Source: Clostridiales bacterium
GTDB lineage: Bacteria > Bacillota > Clostridia > Oscillospirales > QAMX01
Assembly: GCA_012841675.1 (NCBI GenBank)
Contig: DUUG01000244.1
Coordinates: forward strand, 1 to 30,787
Direction of reading: 5' to 3'
DNA length: 30,787 nucleotides
Below are positions 7,850-15,353 of this stretch, piece after piece (positions within the stretch are counted from its first letter, which is position 1; each line of letters begins with the position of its first letter). Under the pieces are notes generated by a model that worked only from the letters and a program-made list of their open reading frames with translations, had not been told where the DNA came from and ran no database searches. The position numbers and the translations under genes are program-made.

Positions 7850-8770
7850 ATGAAAACCGTACCGAAAGGCGCATATCCTGCCATGCTGACTCCCTTTACG
7901 CTAGATGGTGCCATTGATTATCCCGCTGTTAAACGACTTTTAAAGTGGTATAACGACTGCGGCTGCACAGGCGTGTTGGCCCTGTGCGCCTCCAGCGAGA
8001 CAACCCATCTTTCCTTGGAAGAACGGATTGAACTGGGCAAGTTTATTATGGAAAACAAGGGCAACCTGACCATCATTATCTCCGGGCACGTGTCGGATAC
8101 GCTGGAAGATCAGCTTACAGAGCTGAATGCCATGGCGGCGTTGAAGCCTGCGGCACTTTGCCTTATTGTCTCCCGTCTGAACCAGAACAACGAAACGGAA
8201 GATGAGTTTATTGTCAACATCCAAACCATTATGGACGGTTTAGATGACAAGGAAATTCCCTTGGGCTTCTATGAGTGGCCCGGCCCCCAGAACAGAAGCT
8301 TAAGCGAAAAAATACTCAAATTCTGCGCCGACACGGAACGGTTTGTCTTCCTCAAGGAAACCTCCTGCCGCACCGAGGTTATTCGTGCCAAGATCAAGGC
8401 CGTGGAGGGTTCTAACTTCGGCATCTACAACGCAAACTCGACCCTTCTTTTGGAATCCTTGAAAGACGGCGCCGCCGGCTTCTGCGGCATTATGGGCAAC
8501 TATCATGCCGACCTCTACCAGTGGCTTTGCGACAACTTTGAGAAATACCCCAAGGAAGCCGAGCGTCTGTCGGACTATCTGGGCGTTATGAGTGCGGTCA
8601 CCGATCATTACCCCGCCGCCGCCAAGTATTGCCAGCACCTGTACGGCGCGGAAATGACCACCTACTGCCGCAAGATGGACGGGCTCAACATGTCTGAGCA
8701 GAACCTGTACCGGGTGCGCCAGATGGAGACCGTTGCCAACGAGCTTCGTGCATGGCTTAAAACACTGTAG
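7850..8770 (+). CDS. DapA/NanA-family class I aldolase (lyase of unknown substrate)
   Basis: A 306-residue TIM-barrel protein of the dihydrodipicolinate synthase / N-acetylneuraminate lyase family, whose members form a Schiff base with a 2-keto acid such as pyruvate. The Schiff-base lysine is in FLKETS (K169) and the proton-relay tyrosine in FYEWPGP (Y141). The usual GTTGE loop reads CASSE (46-50), keeping the glutamate but not the glycines. These departures, and its position beside a deacetylase and a GH4 glycosidase, argue against a biosynthetic DapA and for a catabolic aldolase acting on a sugar acid. This is inference; a lysine-pathway role cannot be excluded. The gene is followed by the GH4 gene after 36 bases. 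Confidence 0.85.
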   Translation: MKTVPKGAYPAMLTPFTLDGAIDYPAVKRLLKWYNDCGCTGVLALCASSETTHLSLEERIELGKFIMENKGNLTIIISGHVSDTLEDQLTELNAMAALKPAALCLIVSRLNQNNETEDEFIVNIQTIMDGLDDKEIPLGFYEWPGPQNRSLSEKILKFCADTERFVFLKETSCRTEVIRAKIKAVEGSNFGIYNANSTLLLESLKDGAAGFCGIMGNYHADLYQWLCDNFEKYPKEAERLSDYLGVMSAVTDHYPAAAKYCQHLYGAEMTTYCRKMDGLNMSEQNLYRVRQMETVANELRAWLKTL

Positions 8771-8806
8771 TCTCTTAAAACACTTTACATACGAGGAGAA
8801 CTTCAG

Positions 8807-10120
8807 ATGAAAGTTACTTTCATGGGTGCAGGAAGCACCATTTTTTCCAAAAACGTCTTGGGCGACATTATGCTCACACCCGAGCTTCACGACACGGAAA
8901 TTGCCCTTTACGATATTGATGAGGCTCGGCTTAACGAAAGCTTTATGATGCTTTCGAACATCAACCGCAACATGAACGAAAACCGCGCTAAAATCAAAAC
9001 GTATCTGGGCGTTTCCAATCGCCGGGAAGCATTGGCCGGAGCAGATTGTGTGGTAAACGCCATCCAAGTCGGCGGGTATGACCCCTGCACCATTATTGAC
9101 TTTGAAATTCCCAAGAAATACGGCCTGCGGCAGACCATTGCCGACACCTTAGGCATCGGCGGCATTATGCGCGCTTTGCGCACCATTCCCGTTTTGGACG
9201 ACTTCATGAAGGATATGGAAGCCGTCTGCCCCAAGGCGCTGTTTATTAACTATTCCAACCCCATGTCCATGCTGACGGGCTATGTGCAGAGAACTTCTTT
9301 TATCCAGTCTGTGGGCCTTTGCCACAGCTGGCAGGGCTGTGCGAAGCACATCCTAAAAAACATGGGCATGGACTACAACGACCGCTACCAGTGGAAAATC
9401 GCCGGCATCAACCACATGGCTTGGCTGCTGGAGCTTAGAGACGACAAGGGCAACGACCTGTATCCCGAGTTGAAGCGCCGCTCTTTGGAAATGGGCACCG
9501 ACAAGGGGCCTGACCGAGTGCGCCGTGAGCTTATGCACAGAATCGGCTACTACATCACCGAATCCAGCGAGCACAACGCCGAATACAGCATGTGGTTTAT
9601 CAAAGACCGCTATCCCGAGCTTATCGAGCGGTTTAATATCCCCCTGGACGAATATCCCCGCCGCTGCGTCCACCAGATTGAAAACTGGGAGAAACAGCGG
9701 GACGAGCTGGTCAACAACGCCAACCTCACGCACAAAAAGTCCAACGAGTATGCCGCCAGTATTCTCGAAGCCATGATCACCAACAAGCCCTTCAAACTCG
9801 GCGGCAACGTTTTAAACAATGGCATCATCCCGAACCTGCCGGCGGAAGCCTGCGTGGAGGTTCCCTGCCTTATCGACGCTTCCGGCGTTCAGCCTTGCTA
9901 CGTAGGTCCCCTGCCTGTCCAGTGCGCCGCTATGAACATGACCAACATTAACGTGCATCTTTTGACCATTGAGGCCGCCATGACCCGCAAGAAAGAGCAT
10001 ATCTACCATGCCGCTATGCTGGATCCCCACACGGGCGCCGAGCTGAGCATTGACGACATCTACGCCATGGTGGATGAGCTTATTGAGGCCCACGGCGACT
10101 GGCTGCCCAAGTTTGACTAA
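8807..10120 (+). CDS. Glycoside hydrolase family 4 enzyme (alpha-glucosidase/alpha-galactosidase type)
   Basis: A 437-residue GH4 protein. The family cleaves glycosides by an NAD- and Mn-dependent oxidation-elimination route in the cytosol. The Rossmann start is VTFMGAGSTIFSKN; further signatures are DTLGIGGIMRALRTIP, NYSNPM (N151), the metal-ligand motif CHSW (C172, H173) and INHMAW (H203). Known GH4 subgroups are distinguished by the four residues after the metal cysteine; CHSV marks alpha-galactosidases and CDMP or CN(V/I)P mark phospho-glycosidases. CHSW is therefore closest to the non-phosphorylated alpha-galactosidase type, with a bulky fourth residue. The start at 8807 has a GAGGAG site. 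The stop overlaps the next ATG (TAATG), so the two are translationally coupled. Confidence 0.93.
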   Translation: MKVTFMGAGSTIFSKNVLGDIMLTPELHDTEIALYDIDEARLNESFMMLSNINRNMNENRAKIKTYLGVSNRREALAGADCVVNAIQVGGYDPCTIIDFEIPKKYGLRQTIADTLGIGGIMRALRTIPVLDDFMKDMEAVCPKALFINYSNPMSMLTGYVQRTSFIQSVGLCHSWQGCAKHILKNMGMDYNDRYQWKIAGINHMAWLLELRDDKGNDLYPELKRRSLEMGTDKGPDRVRRELMHRIGYYITESSEHNAEYSMWFIKDRYPELIERFNIPLDEYPRRCVHQIENWEKQRDELVNNANLTHKKSNEYAASILEAMITNKPFKLGGNVLNNGIIPNLPAEACVEVPCLIDASGVQPCYVGPLPVQCAAMNMTNINVHLLTIEAAMTRKKEHIYHAAMLDPHTGAELSIDDIYAMVDELIEAHGDWLPKFD

Positions 10121-10758
10121 TGAAAAAGTGGGTTTGGGCCGCCCCGGCACTTGTCTTTCTTGTGTCGCTGGGCTTGGTGTTGTATCTTCGGGCCAAGGAC
10201 GTTTCTCCTGCGCTGTTAATCAGTTCCGTTGAGCCGCAGCCTTGGGCTTCCTTATCGGAAACGGACGTTGTAACGCTTTTGGAGCAAAATCTGCCTGCCT
10301 TTGAGGCGGCGGCTTTGGGCGGCGAGCTTCCCGAAGGAGTTATCGAGCGGACGGAAGGCGGCGTGCTTATATTAGAGCGCCGCCCCGGCGGCTTTGTGCA
10401 AGCGCTACTAGCGGAGGGGGCGGTTTCACCCGAACACGAAAAGGCCATTAACGCCAAGACGACGCAACGGGCCTTGCCGGTGGCAGGGTGGACGTATGTT
10501 TTATCCTACGACATCCCGCTGGCACAGTCCCACCGCTACGCCGCGGTAGTCTCCGCAAGACTGGCCGATAGGCAGCCTTTGGCAAAGCCCACGGAGGAAT
10601 GGGTTTTCCTTCTGGCGGAAAAGGAAGGGCTTGCAGAGCCTGCTTCCTATTCTAAAAGCGCCTATGTCGTAAAGGTTTTCGTTCCCATGCAAGACGGTTC
10701 GGTAGTAACCGGCTTTGTGGACCCGAAAAACTATTTTTTCCTTGGATTTGCAGAATAG
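10120..10758 (+). CDS. Unknown protein with one N-terminal membrane anchor
   Basis: I do not recognise this 212-residue protein. Residues 1-25 (MKKWVWAAPALVFLVSLGLVLYL and following) form a positively started hydrophobic helix, either an uncleaved anchor or a signal peptide without a lipobox cysteine. The remainder is an extracytoplasmic alpha/beta-like domain with no cysteines and no catalytic motif I can name. It contains the stretches VLILERRPGGFVQALL and WTYVLSYDIPLAQSHRYAAVV and ends in a hydrophobic segment, YFFLGFAE. Its ATG overlaps the GH4 stop by one base, so it is the last gene of that operon, and a strong terminator follows 4 bases after the stop. Being real is supported by this tight packing. 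Confidence 0.75.
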   Translation: MKKWVWAAPALVFLVSLGLVLYLRAKDVSPALLISSVEPQPWASLSETDVVTLLEQNLPAFEAAALGGELPEGVIERTEGGVLILERRPGGFVQALLAEGAVSPEHEKAINAKTTQRALPVAGWTYVLSYDIPLAQSHRYAAVVSARLADRQPLAKPTEEWVFLLAEKEGLAEPASYSKSAYVVKVFVPMQDGSVVTGFVDPKNYFFLGFAE

Positions 10759-10762
10759 TTTC

Positions 10763-10793
10763 AAAAGCCTGCGGTTTTCCGCAGGCTTTTTTT
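10763..10793 (+). terminator. Bidirectional intrinsic terminator
   Basis: GCCTGCGG (10767-10774), loop TTTT, CCGCAGGC (10779-10786), then seven T. Four A before the stem give a shorter U-run for the opposite strand. It ends the plus-strand operon and can also serve the convergent acetyltransferase gene whose stop is at 10794. Confidence 0.93.
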
Positions 10794-11234
10794 CTAAAGG
10801 GCAAAGCGGTAGATTTTCACCTGCCGCTTGCCTTCGGCGTACATTTCGTTATCTTCCGGCACGGCCGCTACTTCCACCAGCTCTCCGCCGGCAATTTCAC
10901 ACGTTCTGGCGGAGGCAATATTGTCCGGCGTGCAGGTGATGTATACGTGGTCAAGCCTATGCTTTTGCGCCTGGGCAAACAGCAAACGGCAGGCTTTTGC
11001 CGCGTATCGGCGCCCCCGGTAAGGCTCGTCAATGCCGTAGCCGATGTTGCCGCCCATATAGGTTTTCTCGTTGTGTCCGATTCGCAAGTCGCAGTGGCCT
11101 ACTTTTGTGCCGTCTAATAAGCAAATGTCGAAATAATAGGCGGGAAGCCATCTTTTTTCCGGCTGTGCTTCGGAGGTTTTCGAAAGATTTAGGAAAATTT
11201 CGTCTGATTTTAAGTCCTCTGTGCCAAAAAACAT
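10794..11234 (-). CDS. GNAT-family N-acetyltransferase
   Basis: A 146-residue GNAT protein that should transfer acetyl from acetyl-CoA to an amine; the substrate cannot be told. The core shows GYGIDEPYRGRRYAAKACRL, where RGRRYA is the acetyl-CoA pyrophosphate loop (variant of Q/RxxGxG/A), followed by HVYITCTPDNIASARTCE, the typical strand plus NxxS helix. I set the start at the ATG at 11234, which has an AAGGAG site 6 bases upstream. A TTG-initiated reading from 11321 would add 29 residues that lie before the fold and lacks a ribosome site. It lies 79 bases after the broken exporter gene on the same strand. Confidence 0.85.
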   Translation of the reverse strand: MFFGTEDLKSDEIFLNLSKTSEAQPEKRWLPAYYFDICLLDGTKVGHCDLRIGHNEKTYMGGNIGYGIDEPYRGRRYAAKACRLLFAQAQKHRLDHVYITCTPDNIASARTCEIAGGELVEVAAVPEDNEMYAEGKRQVKIYRFAL

Positions 11235-11313
11235 AAAAATCTCCTTTTCTACCCGATTATCCCCGCGAGTCATTACCTTGCAATAGCGGTGGCCGTTCCT
11301 GCCGCGTTTTTCC

Positions 11314-12303
11314 TCATCCAAGCTTTTCGCCCCAGTATTTTTTCTTCTGCTCCTTGGTTAGGGTCCTAGCAAACGCCTGCTTTAAAAGCAGAAAATGCTC
11401 TAATTTGTCAAACAAATAATACAGGCAGGCCCTTGCTTCAAATTCCTCTCTTGTCTTTGGCAGCTCGCTTTGCCGGAAAGAGGCTCGAATGTCTGCCGCG
11501 TCTTGCCCCAGCAGGTCTGCGTTGTTTGTTTCATGGAAGCTGTCGGCAATTTCCCGTAAAAAGTGTATAATCTGGCCGGTTTGCGCAGGAAACGCCTGCA
11601 ATTTGGCCATTTCGGCCTGCATCCGCTTTAAAATGTAGAACTGGTTTTTGCGCAAATCCACATATTCCTGATAATAGCGCAGATCCGACCAAAGGGCGTT
11701 TTTGACTGTGCGCTCGGCTTGTGCCTCCGCTCTTGCAAGGCTTTGCTCCAGCTCGGACAACGCAGTCCAATCCACCTCGCAACCGCATTCCAGCCCCTCG
11801 GCCATGGTTCGCAGCACTGACTGAATCAGGCCGTCCAGCTCCTGCTGCAAAGTGCGGATGCGCCCTTCGGAAACGGGGAGAAACAAGTTGAGCAAAACTC
11901 CCATGCCCACACCGATGACCAGCAAGCCTAGCTCGTTTGCTATAAGTGTGGGCGCCATGCTTTTTTCCACCCAAAAGTGGGTGATTAAGACGGAGAGCAT
12001 GGCCACGGAATTTTCCATCCCTCTCCAGATGCATAAGGCGCCAAATAAGAGAAAGTAAAGCCCCAGCCCTAGTAAGCTATACCCCAGCAGGAAAAACGAG
12101 GCCCACGCGAAACAGAGCGCCACAGCAAAGATCAAAAGCCGCTACAAGGCTGTTTGCAGAGTTTCCTTTTTGGTTTCCTGCAAGCTAAGCAGGGTAATAA
12201 TCCCTGCCGACGGGGCATAGGCAAGCCCAAACGCCAGCGCTATGGCGATACTGGCGCAAGCGCCCACGGCGGCCTTGGCAATGTTTACAATGCGTTCCGA
12301 CAA
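11314..12303 (-). pseudogene. Aromatic acid exporter family (ArAE/YqjA-like) gene interrupted by an in-frame amber codon
   Basis: Two adjoining minus-strand readings are in the same frame and separated only by TAG at 12144-12142. Joined, they give a single family-length membrane protein of about 328 sense codons. The N-terminal half has IAKAAVGACASIAIALAFGL and the family hallmark YAPSAGIITLLSLQETKKETL. After the stop it continues RLLIFAVALCFAWASFFLLG, more membrane segments with the hallmark SVLITHFWVEKS, then a cytosolic helical ArAE C-terminal domain. I prefer the TTG start at 12303, because GGGAGGTG lies 6 bases upstream and residues then match the short family N-terminus; the ATG at 12414 is the alternative. 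No ribosome site precedes the second half. TAG is an ordinary stop in mnmE and dnaA here, so this is a nonsense mutation, a leaky stop or a sequence error. Confidence 0.85.
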
Positions 12304-12481
12304 TTTTGACACCTCCCGAAGGGTAAGTGAAGATAGTTTTGGCAAAACCTTGGCAAGTTTTTTAAGGTTTCTATTTCTATTGTGTGCAGAAAGGGCCATA
12401 TCATATGAAGCCACGAGCCATTTTTCTGTTTTATCATAAAGAGGGCTCGTTTGGTAAGTTTCCCATTTTGGAGGTCTATGT

Positions 12482-13033
12482 ATGTTTATCCGTTATCAAA
12501 ACCTGACCATCCGCAACGCCACACCCGAAGATGCGCCTATACTGTGCCGTTGGTGGAACGACGGAAGCGTTATGGCCCATGCGGGCTTCCCCAACGGATT
12601 AAGCACAACGGTGGAAAAAATCATCCAACAGCTTTCCACCGATTCGGACGATACGTACCGGCGCCTGATGATCGAAGTGGACAATTCCCCCGCCGGGGAA
12701 ATGAGCTATCGAAACGTCGGGCAGCAGACGGCAGAAATCGGCGTTAAAATCTGCGACGCGAGCAGGCAGAACAAGGGGCACGGCACCTTGTTTCTGAAAA
12801 TGCTGATTTCTGCGCTGTTTGCCAAAGGGTATGAGAGGATTATCCTGGATACGAATCTGAAGAATACGCGGGCACAGCATGTGTATGAAAAAATCGGGTT
12901 TCGAAAGCTTCGCGTAAATTATAACGCTTGGAAAGACCAGCTGGGCGTTTGGCAGTCTTCTGTGGAGTATGCGCTTATAAAGCCAGATTTTATTCCCTTG
13001 GAAATTTCCTCTGCTCTATCATACACTAAATAA
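12482..13033 (+). CDS. GNAT-family N-acetyltransferase (RimJ/RimL-like)
   Basis: A 183-residue GNAT enzyme of unknown substrate. It opens like the RimJ/RimL and aminoglycoside-acetylating branch, LTIRNATPEDAPILCRWWND. The acetyl-CoA loop is RQNKGHGTLFLKML (QNKGHG fitting Q/RxxGxG), followed by ILDTNLKNTRAQHVYEKIGF, the standard NxxAxxxYEKxGF helix. The resemblance to aminoglycoside 6'-acetyltransferases is only at family level and is no evidence of resistance. The ATG at 12482 follows TTGGAGG. The gene is divergent from the broken exporter and is followed by a 178-base spacer with the inverted DnaA boxes. It appears to be a single-gene unit. Confidence 0.87.
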   Translation: MFIRYQNLTIRNATPEDAPILCRWWNDGSVMAHAGFPNGLSTTVEKIIQQLSTDSDDTYRRLMIEVDNSPAGEMSYRNVGQQTAEIGVKICDASRQNKGHGTLFLKMLISALFAKGYERIILDTNLKNTRAQHVYEKIGFRKLRVNYNAWKDQLGVWQSSVEYALIKPDFIPLEISSALSYTK

Positions 13034-13059
13034 GGCGACATTCCAGCCGAAGACTTTAC

Positions 13060-13092
13060 GTTATCCACATTTTTATAAAAGATGTGGATAAC
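13060..13092. promoter_or_regulatory. Inverted pair of perfect DnaA boxes
   Basis: TTATCCACA at 13061-13069 and its reverse complement at 13083-13091 lie within 11-bp perfect arms (GTTATCCACAT and complement) separated by 11 AT-rich bases. Both copies match the E. coli/B. subtilis consensus exactly, unlike the boxes beside dnaN. It could bind DnaA away from the origin or form a hairpin in RNA; there is no T-run, so it is not a terminator. Confidence 0.75.
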
Positions 13093-13176
13093 TTTGAGCA
13101 AATGGGACTTTACATAAAGTTTTCTTGCGGTATGCCGGTACCCTCAGTAGTGCGGAGAAAACGTCTGGCCTAATAG

Positions 13177-13209
13177 AAAAAAGGCGCAAACCTAAGGTTT
13201 GCGCCTTTT
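13177..13209 (-). terminator. Intrinsic terminator of the rpmH-jag gene cluster
   Basis: 11-bp arms GGCGCAAACCT (13183-13193) and AGGTTTGCGCC (13195-13205), flanked by six A on the left and four T on the right. Read leftward from jag (stop at 13212) it gives a GC-rich hairpin followed by a U-run. The four T make it weakly bidirectional. Confidence 0.92.
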
Positions 13210-13211
13210 GC

Positions 13212-13997
13212 TTATGCTTCTTCTGTTTTTACTTGTGTGTTTTGGGATTTCGGGCGAGGGCGCCGACGGCGTTGATTGTTTCTTGACGCAGGCTTAGGAG
13301 CCTGGCTCCCACCGCTTTGCTCGACTTTGGATTCTTTTCGGGCTTCGTTTGCCCTTTGGGAGTTTTGGTTCACGACAATAACGCGCCGTTTCGGATCCTT
13401 GCCAACGGAATGGGTGCTGATGCCGGGGTAATTCTGCAGCACCGTGTGGATGACCCGACGCTCCTGGGGAGACATGGGTTCAAGGGAAATGTTTTTCTTA
13501 TATATAATGGCCTTTTCCGCCGTTTTCTTTGCGAGCCTTTCTAGGGATTCCATGCGCTTTTCGCGGTAGTTTTCCGTGTCCAGATTGACCCGAACGTGGC
13601 GTTCTTCGCCCCGATTGACAACAAGCCCGGTCAGATACTGAAGCGCATCCAGGGTTTCGCCCCGCCGGCCAATTAAAATGCCCATTTCATTTCCTTCGAG
13701 GGTAATATCTAAGCTTTCCGTGGTTTCTTTCAAGTTAATTTTCGCGTCTAAATGCATCAGGCGGAACAGATCGGAAAGAAAATCTTCGGCTTTTTGGCTT
13801 ACGCCTACTTCATAATACACACGGACTTTTGCCGTTACACCGCCCAAACCGAAAAAGCCGGTTTTGCCTTTTTCTAAAAGCTCATACGTGACGCTTTCAC
13901 GAGGCAGTCCGAGCTCGGCCGTAGCCTTCTGGATGGCGTCTGCCAATGCATCATTGATGTTTTTCGCCTGTCCCTCCACGTCTATATATTTATTCAT
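13212..13997 (-). CDS. jag: Jag / KhpB (EloR) RNA-binding protein
   Basis: A 261-residue cytosolic RNA-binding protein. In Gram-positive bacteria it works with KhpA in controlling cell elongation and membrane-protein-related mRNAs. Domains in order: Jag_N at residues 1-55 (with KGKTGFFGLGG), a KH domain with GILIGRRGETLDALQYL at 107-121, an R3H domain with RRVIH at 180-184 and STHSVGKDPKRRVIV, then a basic, low-complexity tail rich in R, N, Q and P (about residue 212 onward). It is 20 bases downstream of yidC, the conserved linkage, and is the last gene before the terminator. In most relatives mnmE follows; here it does not. Confidence 0.96.
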   Translation of the reverse strand: MNKYIDVEGQAKNINDALADAIQKATAELGLPRESVTYELLEKGKTGFFGLGGVTAKVRVYYEVGVSQKAEDFLSDLFRLMHLDAKINLKETTESLDITLEGNEMGILIGRRGETLDALQYLTGLVVNRGEERHVRVNLDTENYREKRMESLERLAKKTAEKAIIYKKNISLEPMSPQERRVIHTVLQNYPGISTHSVGKDPKRRVIVVNQNSQRANEARKESKVEQSGGSQAPKPASRNNQRRRRPRPKSQNTQVKTEEA

Positions 13998-14017
13998 CGG
14001 ATGTTTCTCCTTTTTCC

Positions 14018-15010
14018 TTATTCGGACGGGTCCACTTCCTCACCCGTCGACTCAACGGCCGGGGGCGCCTTCTTTTTGGCTTTCTCCTCCACCACGGGCA
14101 TGCCGCCATACTTTTTCTCGGCAATGGAATTCAAAAGCGGTTCCTGTGCGATGGATAGAATGTTATTCACAATCCAGTAAAGCGTTACACCGGCAGGCAG
14201 TGAAAGACCGATCCAGAGAGATAGAAGCGGCATGGTATACAGCATACCTTTGCCCATAGATGCTGCCTGTTCGGCGCCGGTGACCCCATCGTTCATTTTG
14301 GCATTGGTTCTCTGGGCAAGCCAGCCTTGCAAATACGCGAAGAAAGCCGACAAAATCGGCAAAATCATCAGCGTGTTAAACGGCCGATACGACGGCATGC
14401 TGCCCAAATCGAGCCCTAGGAAGTTAAAATTAATATTAAACAGCTTGTTATGCGTGTCCTGCAGGGCAGGCACGTTGCCGTTCATGGCGTGAGCCAGTCT
14501 CAGCTCATTGACCATTTTGCCGCCTTCGCTAAGCTGTTTTTCCAGCGTGGTAAAGAACTCTTCGGGCAGATTGTTCTGGTTTACATACGTTCCCTCTTTG
14601 TACATGGAAACGATTTCATTGCCGACGGTGTTAATCTGCTCCGAGTCCATATACATGAGATGAGTCATGGGGCGATACACAACGCCGTACAGACCCATCA
14701 GAATGGGAATAGTAATCAGAAGGGGCAGACAGCCGCCCATAAGGCTTACGCCTTCGCTTTTGTAAAGCTTCTGGATCTCTTCATTGAGCTTCTGCGGATT
14801 TCCCTTATATTTCTTTTCCAAAGCAGCGCGTTTAGGCGCAATGCGGCGCTGATCCAGCATGCCTTTTTTGCTTTTCAGCTGAAACGGGAAGAGAAGAATC
14901 TTCGTCAGAAGCGTAAACAAAATAATAGCAAGTCCGAAATTTGAGGTGATGGCGGTCATTATAAACCGCATGATAAGGGCAAAAAAATCGGTTACGAGTG
15001 GGATATACAT
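14018..15010 (-). CDS. yidC: YidC/Oxa1-family membrane protein insertase
   Basis: A 330-residue insertase that inserts and folds inner-membrane proteins, alone or with SecYEG. It carries FGLAIILFTLLTKILLFPFQ (first conserved membrane segment), a basic cytosolic hairpin ending in NPQKLNEEIQKLYKSEGVS, then GGCLPLLITIPILMGLY, a long loop of about 110 residues, and the closing segments MLYTMPLLSLWIGLSLPAG and TLYWIVNNILSIAQ. The tail is rich in K, E and P. The ATG at 15010 is chosen because GGAGG lies 7 bases upstream; a reading from 15067 would add 19 residues without a site. No lipobox cysteine is present at the N-terminus, unlike Bacillus SpoIIIJ. Confidence 0.95.
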   Translation of the reverse strand: MYIPLVTDFFALIMRFIMTAITSNFGLAIILFTLLTKILLFPFQLKSKKGMLDQRRIAPKRAALEKKYKGNPQKLNEEIQKLYKSEGVSLMGGCLPLLITIPILMGLYGVVYRPMTHLMYMDSEQINTVGNEIVSMYKEGTYVNQNNLPEEFFTTLEKQLSEGGKMVNELRLAHAMNGNVPALQDTHNKLFNINFNFLGLDLGSMPSYRPFNTLMILPILSAFFAYLQGWLAQRTNAKMNDGVTGAEQAASMGKGMLYTMPLLSLWIGLSLPAGVTLYWIVNNILSIAQEPLLNSIAEKKYGGMPVVEEKAKKKAPPAVESTGEEVDPSE

Positions 15011-15143
15011 AGATTTCCTCCGTATTATATGCCATATGCGAAGGCTTCCCCTGATTTTCACATACAAGGCTCCCTAAACCCTGCAATCATCCGGCGCAAA
15101 TAACGCAAGATAGGTCACTCTTTTGGCCTGTTTAGAAGTTAGT

Positions 15144-15353
15144 TCAAGGGACCGGGTCGTATCCCCCCGGATGCAGCGGATGGCATTTCAATAGGCGCTT
15201 AAACGCCAAAAATCCGCCCTTAAGCGCACCGTATTTTGTTACGGCTTCGTGGGCGTAGGCAGAACAGGTAGGAATAAAGCGGCAGCAAGGTTTCTTAAAC
15301 GGGGATATTTTCGCTCGATAAAAGTTGATTAACCAAAGTATCGCCTTTTTCAT
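15144..15353 (-). CDS. yidD: YidD, membrane protein insertion efficiency factor
   Basis: A 69-residue YidD protein, membrane-associated through an amphipathic start and thought to assist YidC. The family pattern is complete: INFYRAKISPFKKPCCRFIP, PTCSAYAHEAV, and the closing LKCHPLHPGGYDPVP. Four cysteines are at their conserved places. Its ATG overlaps the rnpA stop by four bases (ATGA), so it is translationally coupled to rnpA. Length is typical of the short form. Confidence 0.97.
   Translation of the reverse strand: MKKAILWLINFYRAKISPFKKPCCRFIPTCSAYAHEAVTKYGALKGGFLAFKRLLKCHPLHPGGYDPVP

Noticed and set aside
11314..12135. Second half of the exporter as a separate TTG-initiated gene
   Set aside because: It is in the same frame as the upstream half, no ribosome site precedes the TTG, and both halves are parts of one known family.
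12482..13033. Aminoglycoside acetyltransferase resistance gene
   Set aside because: The similarity is to the GNAT fold in general; no drug-specific signature can be read.
3220..13051. Shared CATTCCAGCCG string at 3220-3230 and 13040-13050 as a repeat flanking the accessory block
   Set aside because: Only about 11 bases match, the copies are not at comparable borders of the block, and chance is a fair explanation.
13768..14442. Long opposite-strand reading frames inside conserved genes, for example over yidC, gyrA and proA
   Set aside because: They lie antisense to certain genes, lack ribosome sites and show no protein family features.
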